Shown here: piece by piece, positions 1-7,526 of the stretch
Layout of the letters: every line of letters begins with the position of its first letter
Numbering within the stretch: the stretch's first letter is position 1
Assembly: GCF_004362865.1 (NCBI RefSeq)
Contig: NZ_SNYI01000003.1
Span: forward strand, 558,001-622,000
DNA: 64,000 nucleotides
Reading direction: 5' to 3'
DNA from: Zeaxanthinibacter enoshimensis
Lineage (GTDB): Bacteria; Bacteroidota; Bacteroidia; Flavobacteriales; Flavobacteriaceae
Program-made: the position numbers and the translations under genes
The notes under the pieces: model-generated
What the model was told of the DNA's origin: nothing
The model's input: only the letters and a program-made list of their open reading frames with translations
Databases searched by the model: none

Positions 1-2157
1 AGGTACATTTATACCCAGTTCTATAGCGAAGTCAGATACGGCTTCCACCGCCTCATACAGGCGGGCATCTTCTCCCTCATTATTGCAGGGCCACATCCAG
101 TTGGCAGACAGGGAAACGGACCTGAGGCCTTCCTCCAGGGGAGCCCAGACGATATTGGTCAGTGCCTCTGCAATACTGTTGCGACTACCGGCTGCAGGAT
201 CGATCAGTGCAGATACGGGCGAATGGCCGATAGAGGTCGCTATCCCGGCATCGTTCCTGAAATCGAGCGCCATTACCCCGCAATTATTGAGGGGTAACTG
301 CAGAGGACCAACACATTGTTGTTTTGCTACCCGACCGCCCACACATCGATCTACTTTATTGGTCAGCCAGTCCTTGCAGGCCACCGCTTCCATCTGCAGC
401 AGCTGTTCCAGGTACTGGTGTAATTTTTCCGACTGGTACTCCGGGGCTTTATAATTTCGTTCCACGCTCTGGTCTGTCATGACCATCTTAGGTGAGCTGC
501 CGAACATTTCAGACAGTTCTAAATCCATTGGAGACTTAATGCCATCCCCGGCCTTAAAGGTAAAACGGTGATCCCCGGTTACATCGCCCACCACGTACAT
601 CGGTGCACGTTCCCTCTCAGAGATGCGTTGCAGCAGGTCCAGGTCTTTTTCGCCCAGTACCAGTCCCATCCGTTCCTGGGATTCGTTCCCGATGATCTCT
701 TTGGCAGAGAGGGTAGGGTCTCCCACCGGGAGTTTATCCAGTTCAATGGCGCCCCCGGTCTCTTCTACGAGTTCAGAAAGGCAATTCAGGTGTCCCCCGG
801 CTCCGTGGTCGTGAATGGATACTATTGGATTATCTTTCCCTTCAACCATACCGCGGATGGCATTAGCTGCTCTTTTCTGCATTTCGGGGTTGGATCGCTG
901 AACCGCGTTCAGGGTGATTGCAGAGCTGAAAGCTCCTGTATCGGCGCTGGAAACGGCGGCCCCGCCCATCCCGATACGGTAATTATCACCCCCAAGGATC
1001 ACGATCTTGTCTCCCTTCGCAGGGACATCTTTCAGGGCCTGGTCGGCTTTCCCATAGCCGATACCCCCGGCGAGCATAATGACCTTGTCAAAACCGAGTT
1101 TCCTGTTGTCTTCTTCATGTTCAAAAGTAAATAGCGAACCGGCAATTAGGGGCTGCCCGAACTTATTCCCGAAATCAGAAGCCCCGTTCGAAGCTTTGAT
1201 CAGGATATCCAGTGGTGTCTGGTACAGCCACGGCCGTTCCTCCATCCCGTTTTCCCAGGACCGGCCTTCTGCAAGCCTGGGGTAGGAGGTCATGTAAACT
1301 GCTGTTCCTGCCAGGGGCAGGGAGCCTTTTCCACCTGCGAGGCGGTCACGGATTTCTCCCCCGGATCCTGTCGCTGCCCCGTTGAAGGGTTCTACCGTCG
1401 TAGGGAAATTGTGAGTCTCCGCTTTCAGGGATAATACCGATTCAAAGGGTTCCTCGGTGTAATAATCGGGTTGGTCTGCACGGCTGGGTGCAAACTGGGT
1501 TACAACGGGCCCCTTGACAAAAGCCACATTATCTTTGTAAGCCGAAACGATGCTGTTCGGGTTCTTTTCAGATGTCTTACGGATCATCTTAAAAAGAGAA
1601 CTGGGTTTTTCCTTCCCGTCAATGACAAATGTGCCGTTAAAGATCTTGTGCCTGCAATGTTCTGAATTCACCTGGCTGAAACCAAATACTTCAGAATCAG
1701 TAAGGGGGCGACCCAGTTTTTCGGAAAGTTGTTCCAGGTAGGATACCTCTTCTTCGTTCAGTGCCAGTCCTTCCTGCTGGTTGTAAGCAGCAATATCTTC
1801 AATATCTTTTACGGGCTCCGGGCTAAGATCTACAGTGAATATATCCTGTGTGAGGGCCTCGTATTTCTGGGAAAGCATGGGATCAAACTTCTTGTCATCT
1901 GCGCTCGAAGCATGGAATTCTTCTATCCTTATGATCCCGCTGATGCCCATATTCTGGGTGATCTCGGTGGCGTTGGTACTCCAGGGAGTGATCATGGCTG
2001 CCCTGGGCCCAATAAAAAAGGCGTCAATTGACGCCCTGTCCATACTGGGTTGATTACCAAAAAGCCAAACCAGTTTAGCAGTGTCTTCTGCGCTTAGCGG
2101 TTGCTTGGTCTGAACTGCGAATATCTTTGATTGAGGGTCCCCGAAAAAATGGATCAT
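1..2157 (-). CDS. purL: Phosphoribosylformylglycinamidine synthase PurL, N-terminal 719 residues (cut by window start)
   Basis: The minus-strand frame stays open from the ATG at 2157 to base 1, so 719 residues are visible and the gene continues outside the window. PurL is the ATP- and glutamine-dependent enzyme that turns FGAR into FGAM in purine synthesis. Recognisable stretches, in order, are VNSEHCRHKIFNG, KAETHNFPTTVEPFNGAATG, GGEIRD, SIHDHGAGGH and NESQERMGLV. These are typical of the large single-chain PurL (about 1,200-1,300 residues in proteobacteria and Bacteroidetes), including its N-terminal PurS-like part and the first AIRS-like domains. The glutaminase domain must lie beyond the edge. 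It follows the rRNA methylase gene on the same strand after 91 bases, with a probable promoter of its own. The identification is secure; only the missing half is unknown. Confidence 0.96.
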   Translation of the reverse strand, partial: MIHFFGDPQSKIFAVQTKQPLSAEDTAKLVWLFGNQPSMDRASIDAFFIGPRAAMITPWSTNATEITQNMGISGIIRIEEFHASSADDKKFDPMLSQKYEALTQDIFTVDLSPEPVKDIEDIAAYNQQEGLALNEEEVSYLEQLSEKLGRPLTDSEVFGFSQVNSEHCRHKIFNGTFVIDGKEKPSSLFKMIRKTSEKNPNSIVSAYKDNVAFVKGPVVTQFAPSRADQPDYYTEEPFESVLSLKAETHNFPTTVEPFNGAATGSGGEIRDRLAGGKGSLPLAGTAVYMTSYPRLAEGRSWENGMEERPWLYQTPLDILIKASNGASDFGNKFGQPLIAGSLFTFEHEEDNRKLGFDKVIMLAGGIGYGKADQALKDVPAKGDKIVILGGDNYRIGMGGAAVSSADTGAFSSAITLNAVQRSNPEMQKRAANAIRGMVEGKDNPIVSIHDHGAGGHLNCLSELVEETGGAIELDKLPVGDPTLSAKEIIGNESQERMGLVLGEKDLDLLQRISERERAPMYVVGDVTGDHRFTFKAGDGIKSPMDLELSEMFGSSPKMVMTDQSVERNYKAPEYQSEKLHQYLEQLLQMEAVACKDWLTNKVDRCVGGRVAKQQCVGPLQLPLNNCGVMALDFRNDAGIATSIGHSPVSALIDPAAGSRNSIAEALTNIVWAPLEEGLRSVSLSANWMWPCNNEGEDARLYEAVEAVSDFAIELGINVP

Positions 2158-2181
2158 GACAAGGCTGCTTTTAAGAAAGCA

Positions 2182-2189
2182 CAAATTTA
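2182..2189 (-). promoter_or_regulatory. purL: Probable -7 element of the purL promoter
   Basis: On the minus strand the bases read TAAATTTG, an exact match to the Bacteroidetes TAnnTTTG element, about 25 bases before the purL ATG. No clear TTTG is seen at the right distance for the -33 box, so the assignment rests on the -7 element and its position alone. Confidence 0.5.
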
Positions 2190-2248
2190 CACCTTTAAAA
2201 CGTATTTCATAGTGCTAAAAGTTAACAGCCTTGCCCCTGTATTGTTAA

Positions 2249-3460
2249 TTACTTACGCTCAAGTTCTGCCATATAAAATCCGTCGAACCCGCTTTTATGA
2301 GCGTAGATCTGCTGTTCACGCAGCAGGGTAAATTCGGATCCTCTTTCGGAGGCGAGGAATTCCTGCACCTGCTGCCTGTTCTCTTGTGGCAGGATAGAGC
2401 AAGTAGCATAGACCATCTTCCCACCAGTCTTGACCATTTGAGAATAATCGGCCAGTAATTCCTGCTGTGTCCTGGTGATTTTCTCCAGGAAGCCCGGTTC
2501 CATCTTCCATTTTGCGTCCGGGTTTCGTCTCAGTATGCCCAACCCGGTACAGGGAGCATCGATCAGGACCCGGTCGGCAGAGCCATGTAGTTTCTTGATG
2601 ACTTTAGAGCTGTCTATGACCCTGGTCTCGATGTTGTGGGCACCGTTACGCCTTGCCCTTCTTTTTAATTCTTTTAGTTTCCCGGAATAGATATCCAGGG
2701 CGATCACCTGGCCTTTATTTTCCATAAGAGCTGCAAGATGAAGGGATTTACCCCCGGCTCCTGCACAGGCGTCTACCACCCTCATCCCCGGGGAAACTTC
2801 CAGGTATGGTGCTACCAGCTGGGAGGAGGCATCCTGCACCTCGAACAAGCCATCTTTAAAGGCTTGGGTCACGAATACATTACCTCTTTCCACTAATTTC
2901 AGGGCGTGGGGATAGCCGGGAATGGTTTGTGTGGCCACCCCTTCGCCGGTCAGGAATTGTTTTAATTGCGGGGTGGTGGTTTTCAAGGTGTTGACGCGAA
3001 GGATAACATCGGCTTGTTCATTCAATGCCGCTAACTCTTTGGTCCAGACCTTTTCCCCAAGGGAAGCAACTCCCAGTTCATCCAGCCAGTCCGGAACGGA
3101 TTCCCGGAATTTTCTTTCCTTGGAAAGGGCATCGAACCTTCCTTTTATCCGCCTGGCCGGGGTGGGTTCAAACTGGTTCCAGTCCGGGATGGGAATTCCC
3201 CTCAGTACGGCCCATACAGAAAACATACGGAAGAGTTTCGGCCTGTCAAAGGGTTCCTTGATCTCTGCTATTTCGGCATAGAGCCGTTTCCATCGGACAA
3301 TATCGTAGGTGGTTTCCGCAATAAATCCGCGGTCCCTTGATCCCCATCGCGAATCGCGTTTTAAAAGTTTCTGTACCACTTTATCGGCGTATTCCCCTTC
3401 GTTAAAGATCAGGTGGAGTCCATCTATTACGGCAAATACCAGGTTTCTGTGCAGGCGCAT
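2249..3460 (-). CDS. RsmB/NOP-family rRNA cytosine-C5 methyltransferase
   Basis: This 403-residue protein looks like an SAM-dependent RNA m5C methyltransferase of the RsmB/NOP2 family, which methylates 16S rRNA in the cytoplasm. The SAM-binding loop is VVDACAGAGGKS (about residues 230-241). The motif IV cysteine is in IDAPCTGLG and the catalytic motif VI cysteine in YATCSILPQEN; both are needed for m5C chemistry. The N-terminal 130 residues are helical and resemble the NusB-like RNA-binding part of RsmB but are only loosely conserved. Length fits the family (E. coli RsmB is 429). The gene starts at an ATG followed by RLHRNLVF and is transcribed toward purL. Which cytosine it modifies cannot be told from sequence alone. 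Confidence 0.88.
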   Translation of the reverse strand: MRLHRNLVFAVIDGLHLIFNEGEYADKVVQKLLKRDSRWGSRDRGFIAETTYDIVRWKRLYAEIAEIKEPFDRPKLFRMFSVWAVLRGIPIPDWNQFEPTPARRIKGRFDALSKERKFRESVPDWLDELGVASLGEKVWTKELAALNEQADVILRVNTLKTTTPQLKQFLTGEGVATQTIPGYPHALKLVERGNVFVTQAFKDGLFEVQDASSQLVAPYLEVSPGMRVVDACAGAGGKSLHLAALMENKGQVIALDIYSGKLKELKRRARRNGAHNIETRVIDSSKVIKKLHGSADRVLIDAPCTGLGILRRNPDAKWKMEPGFLEKITRTQQELLADYSQMVKTGGKMVYATCSILPQENRQQVQEFLASERGSEFTLLREQQIYAHKSGFDGFYMAELERK

Positions 3461-3542
3461 GCTTTTTTAATTTAGGCCGCAAAGGTACCGTTTTAGAACT
3501 GAAGGCTTTATAAAATTATTGAAATTGTAAAAGAGGTGGCCA

Positions 3543-3569
3543 TAAAAAAAGGAAGCCTGTCAGGCTTCC
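3543..3569 (-). terminator. Rho-independent terminator after the 113-residue secreted protein gene
   Basis: A perfect stem GGAAGCCTG/CAGGCTTCC (3551-3569) is followed on the minus strand by a run of seven T (3544-3550). It lies 16 bases past the stop of the gene ending at 3585. Confidence 0.85.
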
Positions 3570-3584
3570 CTTATGATGTCTCCG

Positions 3585-3926
3585 TTAGGCTACGATATAA
3601 TACCCCCGGTGCTTTTTGTAGAGAATATTGTTAAACCGATAGAATTTCTTCCCGTTCACTACCACTTTGGTGTAGCCCCGTGGTAATCTTTTGATCCTGA
3701 TCCCCTTGGGAGCAGCGACAACCACGTATCCCCGGTTGTGCCTGGCATACCATACGCCTTTTGAAAAATGGAATGCCTTTCCCTGATGATGCACAAGCTT
3801 CGGCTTATGGATTTTCGTCACGACAACACCCTGCTTGGGATAAACTTTCACAACCCGCTGGGCCTGTAATGACATTATTGAAACAAAGAACAAACTGATG
3901 ATCCATACTAAAGTGAGCTTTTTCAT
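3585..3926 (-). CDS. Small secreted protein, DUF6515-like
   Basis: A 113-residue protein with a clean signal peptide (MKKLTLVWIISLFFVS, cleavage near SLQAQ at about residue 22), so probably periplasmic or surface-associated. The mature part is rich in Lys, Tyr, Val and Gly. It ends with GYTKVVVNGKKFYRFNN and HRGYYIVA, a pattern like the DUF6515 family of short Bacteroidetes exported proteins. It contains no cysteine and no enzyme motif. It stands alone between two intrinsic terminators, so it is a single-gene transcript. The function is unknown; the family match is from memory of its sequence pattern and should be treated as likely, not certain. Confidence 0.7.
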   Translation of the reverse strand: MKKLTLVWIISLFFVSIMSLQAQRVVKVYPKQGVVVTKIHKPKLVHHQGKAFHFSKGVWYARHNRGYVVVAAPKGIRIKRLPRGYTKVVVNGKKFYRFNNILYKKHRGYYIVA

Positions 3927-3983
3927 AACTTAAGATTTAATGGTTACTGTTTCTTTGATTCGATTAAAGCAGAAGGGTTTAAC

Positions 3984-4011
3984 AAAAAAGAAGCCCGAGG
4001 GCTTCTTTTTT
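3984..4011 (-). terminator. Terminator downstream of the ECF sigma operon
   Basis: The bases form the stem AAGCCC/GGGCTT extended by A and T runs on both sides (AAAAAAGAAGCCC and GGGCTTCTTTTTTA), so it can work in both directions. It lies about 20 bases past the stop of the last gene of the minus-strand sigma operon (4033). Confidence 0.85.
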
Positions 4012-4032
4012 ATGCAGTTCATCGAATTAGCG

Positions 4033-4491
4033 TTAATTCCTCCTGCCGGCTTGCTTCTCACTGTATCGTTTGATCAGTTGACGACGGAATTCATATTCTG
4101 CACGGAACATCATCAGGGTCTTCCTGGCCGAGATCGTCCTGGCGATCCGGCTAAAGTATTCCTTGTCCAGTTCTTCCTGTTGTTCCTCCAGTTCCAGGTA
4201 TCGCTCCAGCAACTTCTGGGCTTCTGATTCGCCAATAGATTCAGCGCTTCTCAGTCTTTCATAGATCTCCTTCTTTTCCGTTTCCCGGAGCGCTTCTTTC
4301 TTCTCCTCGTACTCGTTATAGAGCGGCCAGAATACTTCAGCTTCCTTCGCAGACAAAGATAAACGCTCAGTGAAAAAAGCCACTTTCAGCGCTTTCAGCT
4401 TGCTGCGGTCAGGTTTATTCTGCCCGTAAAAGACCGTTGATGTCATTAGCATCAGCAAGAACAGCCCTATGTATAATATCTTATTCATCAA
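4033..4491 (-). CDS. Periplasmic 'sensor of ECF sigma factor'-type protein (CpxP/Spy-like helical protein)
   Basis: This 152-residue protein has a signal peptide (about residues 1-23, ending in TVFYGQ). Behind it is an almost entirely helical, charged mature part (EAEVFWPLYNEYEEKKEALR and further Glu/Lys/Arg-rich segments), much like the CpxP/Spy fold of periplasmic stress chaperones. Flavobacterial relatives beside ECF sigma genes are usually named 'sensor of ECF-type sigma factor', although I know of no proof of that role. Its start overlaps the end of the membrane protein gene by 11 bases, so the two are translated together. I infer an envelope-stress sensing or chaperone role from the operon; no catalytic motif is present. 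Confidence 0.75.
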   Translation of the reverse strand: MMNKILYIGLFLLMLMTSTVFYGQNKPDRSKLKALKVAFFTERLSLSAKEAEVFWPLYNEYEEKKEALRETEKKEIYERLRSAESIGESEAQKLLERYLELEEQQEELDKEYFSRIARTISARKTLMMFRAEYEFRRQLIKRYSEKQAGRRN

Positions 4492-4993
4492 TACTAAAAT
4501 TTAAATCGTCTATATCTTCAAGAGATTCATCGAGGTAATCCATAAGCTGTTCCCTGTCAATATTATCATCCAACAGGTCTTGTACCTCCAGTTCGTCCAC
4601 AGGAATTACCTGGGCGATCTCGTATTCATTTAGTTCTATATCCTTGTTCTCAAAATAGGCTTCAATCTCTCCTTTGGCCAGGTCATCAAAACCAAGTTCG
4701 TTATTCCCGGGTCCGAAGAGGGAGAAAGTAAGGAGGAGAATGGCTGCTGCCGAAACGGCACTTACCCAATACTTGCGATAGCTTTTTAATTGTATCACCT
4801 TAGGTTCGGGCTTTTGCATTTTCGCCTTCAGCCGTTCTTCAAAGGATTCAAAATATCCGTCGGGAACAGCCATACCGGTCTCAGCCGGGAGGTTTCCCCC
4901 GGATTCTTCCATACGGGCTTTCAGCCTGGCTTCAAATGATTCAAAGTAGTTGTGAGGAACTTTGAACCCGCTATTTTCAGGTTTTTTCTTCAT
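4481..4993 (-). CDS. Single-pass membrane protein, probable anti-sigma factor with a duplicated cytoplasmic motif
   Basis: This 170-residue protein sits between an ECF sigma gene and a periplasmic helical protein, the usual place for an anti-sigma factor. It has a cytoplasmic Lys/Arg-rich N-terminal half, one membrane span (about residues 76-94, YWVSAVSAAAILLLTFSLFG) and an acidic C-terminal domain with many Asp, Glu and Leu. The N-terminal half holds two near-identical copies of a 17-residue motif: VPHNYFESFEARLKARM (12-28) and VPDGYFESFEERLKAKM (43-59). The classic zinc-binding HxxxCxxC motif of ZAS anti-sigma factors is absent. The membrane topology and sigma-binding role are inferred; the repeat and the span are seen directly. 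Confidence 0.72.
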   Translation of the reverse strand: MKKKPENSGFKVPHNYFESFEARLKARMEESGGNLPAETGMAVPDGYFESFEERLKAKMQKPEPKVIQLKSYRKYWVSAVSAAAILLLTFSLFGPGNNELGFDDLAKGEIEAYFENKDIELNEYEIAQVIPVDELEVQDLLDDNIDREQLMDYLDESLEDIDDLNFSIDE

Positions 4994-5027
4994 GTGTATT
5001 ACTTTGATGCCATTTAGAACAAAAGGT

Positions 5028-5570
5028 TTAATCTTCCTTCAGGAATGCTTCTATTTTTTTGGTAGCCAGGTGGTAAGAGGCTTTTAGTCCTCCAACAGAA
5101 GTTTCCAGGATTTCCGAGATCTCTTCGTATTTCAGCTCCTCGAAATATTTCATGTTGAACACCAGCTTTTGTTTCTCCGGCAGGGTGGCAATGGCCTTCT
5201 GAAGTTTCAGTTGAATCTCGTCTCCCTCAAAATATACATCTGCTTTCAGGTTTTCTGCCAGTTGCTCCTGCAGCTCATTTCCTGTGACTCCAAGTTTCCT
5301 TGATTTGGTCTTGAGGAACATCAGGGCTTCGTTGGTGGCGATCCTGTACATCCAGGAAAACAGTTTGCTTTCGCCCTTGAACCCTTCAATATTTTTAAAG
5401 ACTTTTATAAAGGTATTTTGCAGTACATCATCAGCATCGTCATGGTCCATGACAATTTTCCGGATATGCCAGTACAGTCGTTCCTTGTAGGTCGTTACAA
5501 GTACTTCAAAAGCCTGCGGCTGGGTATCCTTATTCTGTAGTTGGTCTACTAAGGTCTTTTCGGCGATCAA
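5028..5570 (-). CDS. ECF-type RNA polymerase sigma factor
   Basis: A 180-residue sigma-70-like protein with only regions 2 and 4, as in extracytoplasmic-function sigma factors. Region 2 includes DDADDVLQNTFIKVFKNI and FSWMYRIATNEALMFLK (about residues 42-90). Region 4 includes LPEKQKLVFNMKYFEELKYE and the helix-turn-helix EISEILETSVGGLKASYHLA. The reading frame begins with a TTG codon at 5570; no ATG precedes the conserved part, so TTG is the best start. It heads an operon with the membrane protein and the periplasmic protein downstream. The upstream region carries a candidate ECF-type promoter, suggesting that it controls its own expression. Target genes are unknown. Confidence 0.92.
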   Translation of the reverse strand: MIAEKTLVDQLQNKDTQPQAFEVLVTTYKERLYWHIRKIVMDHDDADDVLQNTFIKVFKNIEGFKGESKLFSWMYRIATNEALMFLKTKSRKLGVTGNELQEQLAENLKADVYFEGDEIQLKLQKAIATLPEKQKLVFNMKYFEELKYEEISEILETSVGGLKASYHLATKKIEAFLKED

Positions 5571-5592
5571 ATCCTGGTTTGTTATACTAATG

Positions 5593-5619
5593 AGACAACT
5601 CCTTTCTGAAAAGGTTTAA
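5593..5619 (-). promoter_or_regulatory. Candidate ECF promoter of the sigma operon
   Basis: On the minus strand TTAAACC (ending near 5613) and GTCT (5593-5596) are 16 bases apart, about 25 bases before the sigma start codon. The AAC/GTC pairing at this spacing resembles ECF promoters in general. The TTAAACCTTTT block recurs before the next gene of this operon (5021-5033) and before the S41 peptidase gene (37401). This is inference from pattern only. Confidence 0.4.
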
Positions 5620-5699
5620 TCCGGTGATCTTAAAACGGCTTAATTTTTTATTTCGTGTACCAGGAAAAATCTATTATGCCTGCAACCAGTGATTTATGA

Positions 5700-7526
5700 T
5701 CATCCCCTGAGGGATTGCATCTCCACCAGGTTCTTATACACCCCGTTCTTAGCCAGTAATTCATTGTGGGTGCCCTGTTCGGCGATCTTTCCCTTTTGCA
5801 TTACGATGATCTTATGCGCGTTCTGTATGGTCGATAACCGGTGGGCGATCACCACGGAGGTCCTGTTCTGCATCATTTTCTCCAGCGCATCCTGTACAAG
5901 TCGTTCGCTTTCGGTGTCCAATGCAGAGGTAGCTTCATCCAGGATCATTATCGGCGGATTTTTCAGTACTGCCCTGGCAATAGAAAGTCTTTGTTTCTGA
6001 CCCCCGCTCAGTTTGTTTCCACTGTCCCCGATATTAGTGTCATATCCTTTGGGAAGCGAAGTGATGAATTCATGGGCGTTCGCGATCTTGGCGGCTTCGA
6101 TGATCTCTTCTTCTGTCGCATTTTCTTTTCCCAGGCCGATGTTGTTCCTCACCGTATCATTAAAAAGTATGGAATCCTGGGTAACCAGGCCCATCAGGTG
6201 GCGTAGTGATATTTTTTCTATACTCCGTATATCAGTTCCGTCAATCCTGATACTCCCCTCGTTAACGTCGTAAAAACGGGTTAGCAGGTTGGCAATGGTA
6301 CTTTTACCACTCCCGGACTGCCCCACAAGGGCAACCATACTGCCTTTAGGCACTTCCAGGCTGAAATCTTTCAGGACGTATTCGTCTTCGTATTTGAAGG
6401 AAACATTTTCCAGGTTAAGGCCGTGTTCAAAGCTCTCTTTTCGGATGGCTGCAGGCTGGTCCCTGATGGGATTTTCGGTCTCCAAGATCTCCAGGACCCG
6501 TTCTGCGGCAGCATTTCCTTTTTTCACCCCGTAGGAGGCCTTGCTGATCGACTTAGCCGGGGTAAGAATATTGTAGGCGAGGCCCATGTATGCGATAAAG
6601 GAAGAAGCGTCCAGGGTCTGGTCTACCAATACCATCTTACCTCCGAACCACAGTAATACCCCTATGACAAGGATACCCAGGAATTCACCCGTTGGTGAAG
6701 CCAGGTTCTGCCGGTTCAGCAAAGTGTTGGAAAAACGGAAGAAGCGGGTAGTGGATGCTTTGAACATCTGGTAAAAGCGATCTTCGGCATTAAAAGCCTT
6801 GATGACCCTTAGTCCACCCAGGGTTTCTTCTACGATAGAGAGGAAATTACCCTGTTCTTTCTGCACCCGGTCCGATTTCTTCTTCAGTGATTTCCCGATG
6901 GCTGAAATGATCATCCCGGCCAGGGGAATAAAGATAAATACGAATATTGTAAGCTTTACACTGATAAAGAACATCACGATGATAGTAAACAAGATGGTCA
7001 GCGGTTCCCGCACGATCAGCTCAAGTATTGAGAGGAAGCTATGCTGTATCTCCAGCACATCTGAAGTGATCCTGGCAATGACATCGCCCTTCCTCTTCTC
7101 TGAATAGAAAGAAACCGGCAGGTCCACGATCTTACGGTACATAGCATTCCGGACATCTTTCAGGACCCCGTTCCTCAGGAAGGTGATGTAATACATCGCC
7201 AGGTAATTGAACAGGTTCTTGAGCAGGAACAGGAAAAGTACCAGCCCGATCACCAGCACCAGCCCTTTCATTTCGTCATCACCGGAATAGCCCGTAACCT
7301 GGTAATTCAGGTAGTCCTGTACGAAGGTCTTTAAATCCCCGATCCCCGTATATACGGGAGCTTCATAAACTTTCCTGGATTTGTCGAACAGTACATCCAG
7401 CATCGGGATCAGGGCGGCAAAGGAAAGCGCACTGAACAAGGCATAGAGCACGTTAAAGAAAATATTGAGGTACCCGTAAGTACTGTATGGCTTCGCAAAG
7501 CGAAGGATCTTTTTAAAATACTCCAT
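5700..7526 (-). CDS. ABC exporter, permease fused to ATPase (MsbA-like)
   Basis: A 608-residue half-transporter of the ABCB type. The N-terminal 310 residues hold about six membrane spans. The C-terminal ATPase has Walker A GQSGSGKST (about 390), signature LSGGQKQR (about 497), Walker B IMILDEATSALD and the H-loop in VIAHRLST. Proteins of this shape work as homodimers in the inner membrane and export lipids, lipid A precursors or drugs; the MsbA/lipid-flippase role is the commonest for flavobacterial members but the substrate cannot be read from the sequence. Its ATG shares one base with the stop of the phosphohexomutase gene (TAATG), which implies translational coupling. Confidence 0.88.
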   Translation of the reverse strand: MEYFKKILRFAKPYSTYGYLNIFFNVLYALFSALSFAALIPMLDVLFDKSRKVYEAPVYTGIGDLKTFVQDYLNYQVTGYSGDDEMKGLVLVIGLVLFLFLLKNLFNYLAMYYITFLRNGVLKDVRNAMYRKIVDLPVSFYSEKRKGDVIARITSDVLEIQHSFLSILELIVREPLTILFTIIVMFFISVKLTIFVFIFIPLAGMIISAIGKSLKKKSDRVQKEQGNFLSIVEETLGGLRVIKAFNAEDRFYQMFKASTTRFFRFSNTLLNRQNLASPTGEFLGILVIGVLLWFGGKMVLVDQTLDASSFIAYMGLAYNILTPAKSISKASYGVKKGNAAAERVLEILETENPIRDQPAAIRKESFEHGLNLENVSFKYEDEYVLKDFSLEVPKGSMVALVGQSGSGKSTIANLLTRFYDVNEGSIRIDGTDIRSIEKISLRHLMGLVTQDSILFNDTVRNNIGLGKENATEEEIIEAAKIANAHEFITSLPKGYDTNIGDSGNKLSGGQKQRLSIARAVLKNPPIMILDEATSALDTESERLVQDALEKMMQNRTSVVIAHRLSTIQNAHKIIVMQKGKIAEQGTHNELLAKNGVYKNLVEMQSLRG

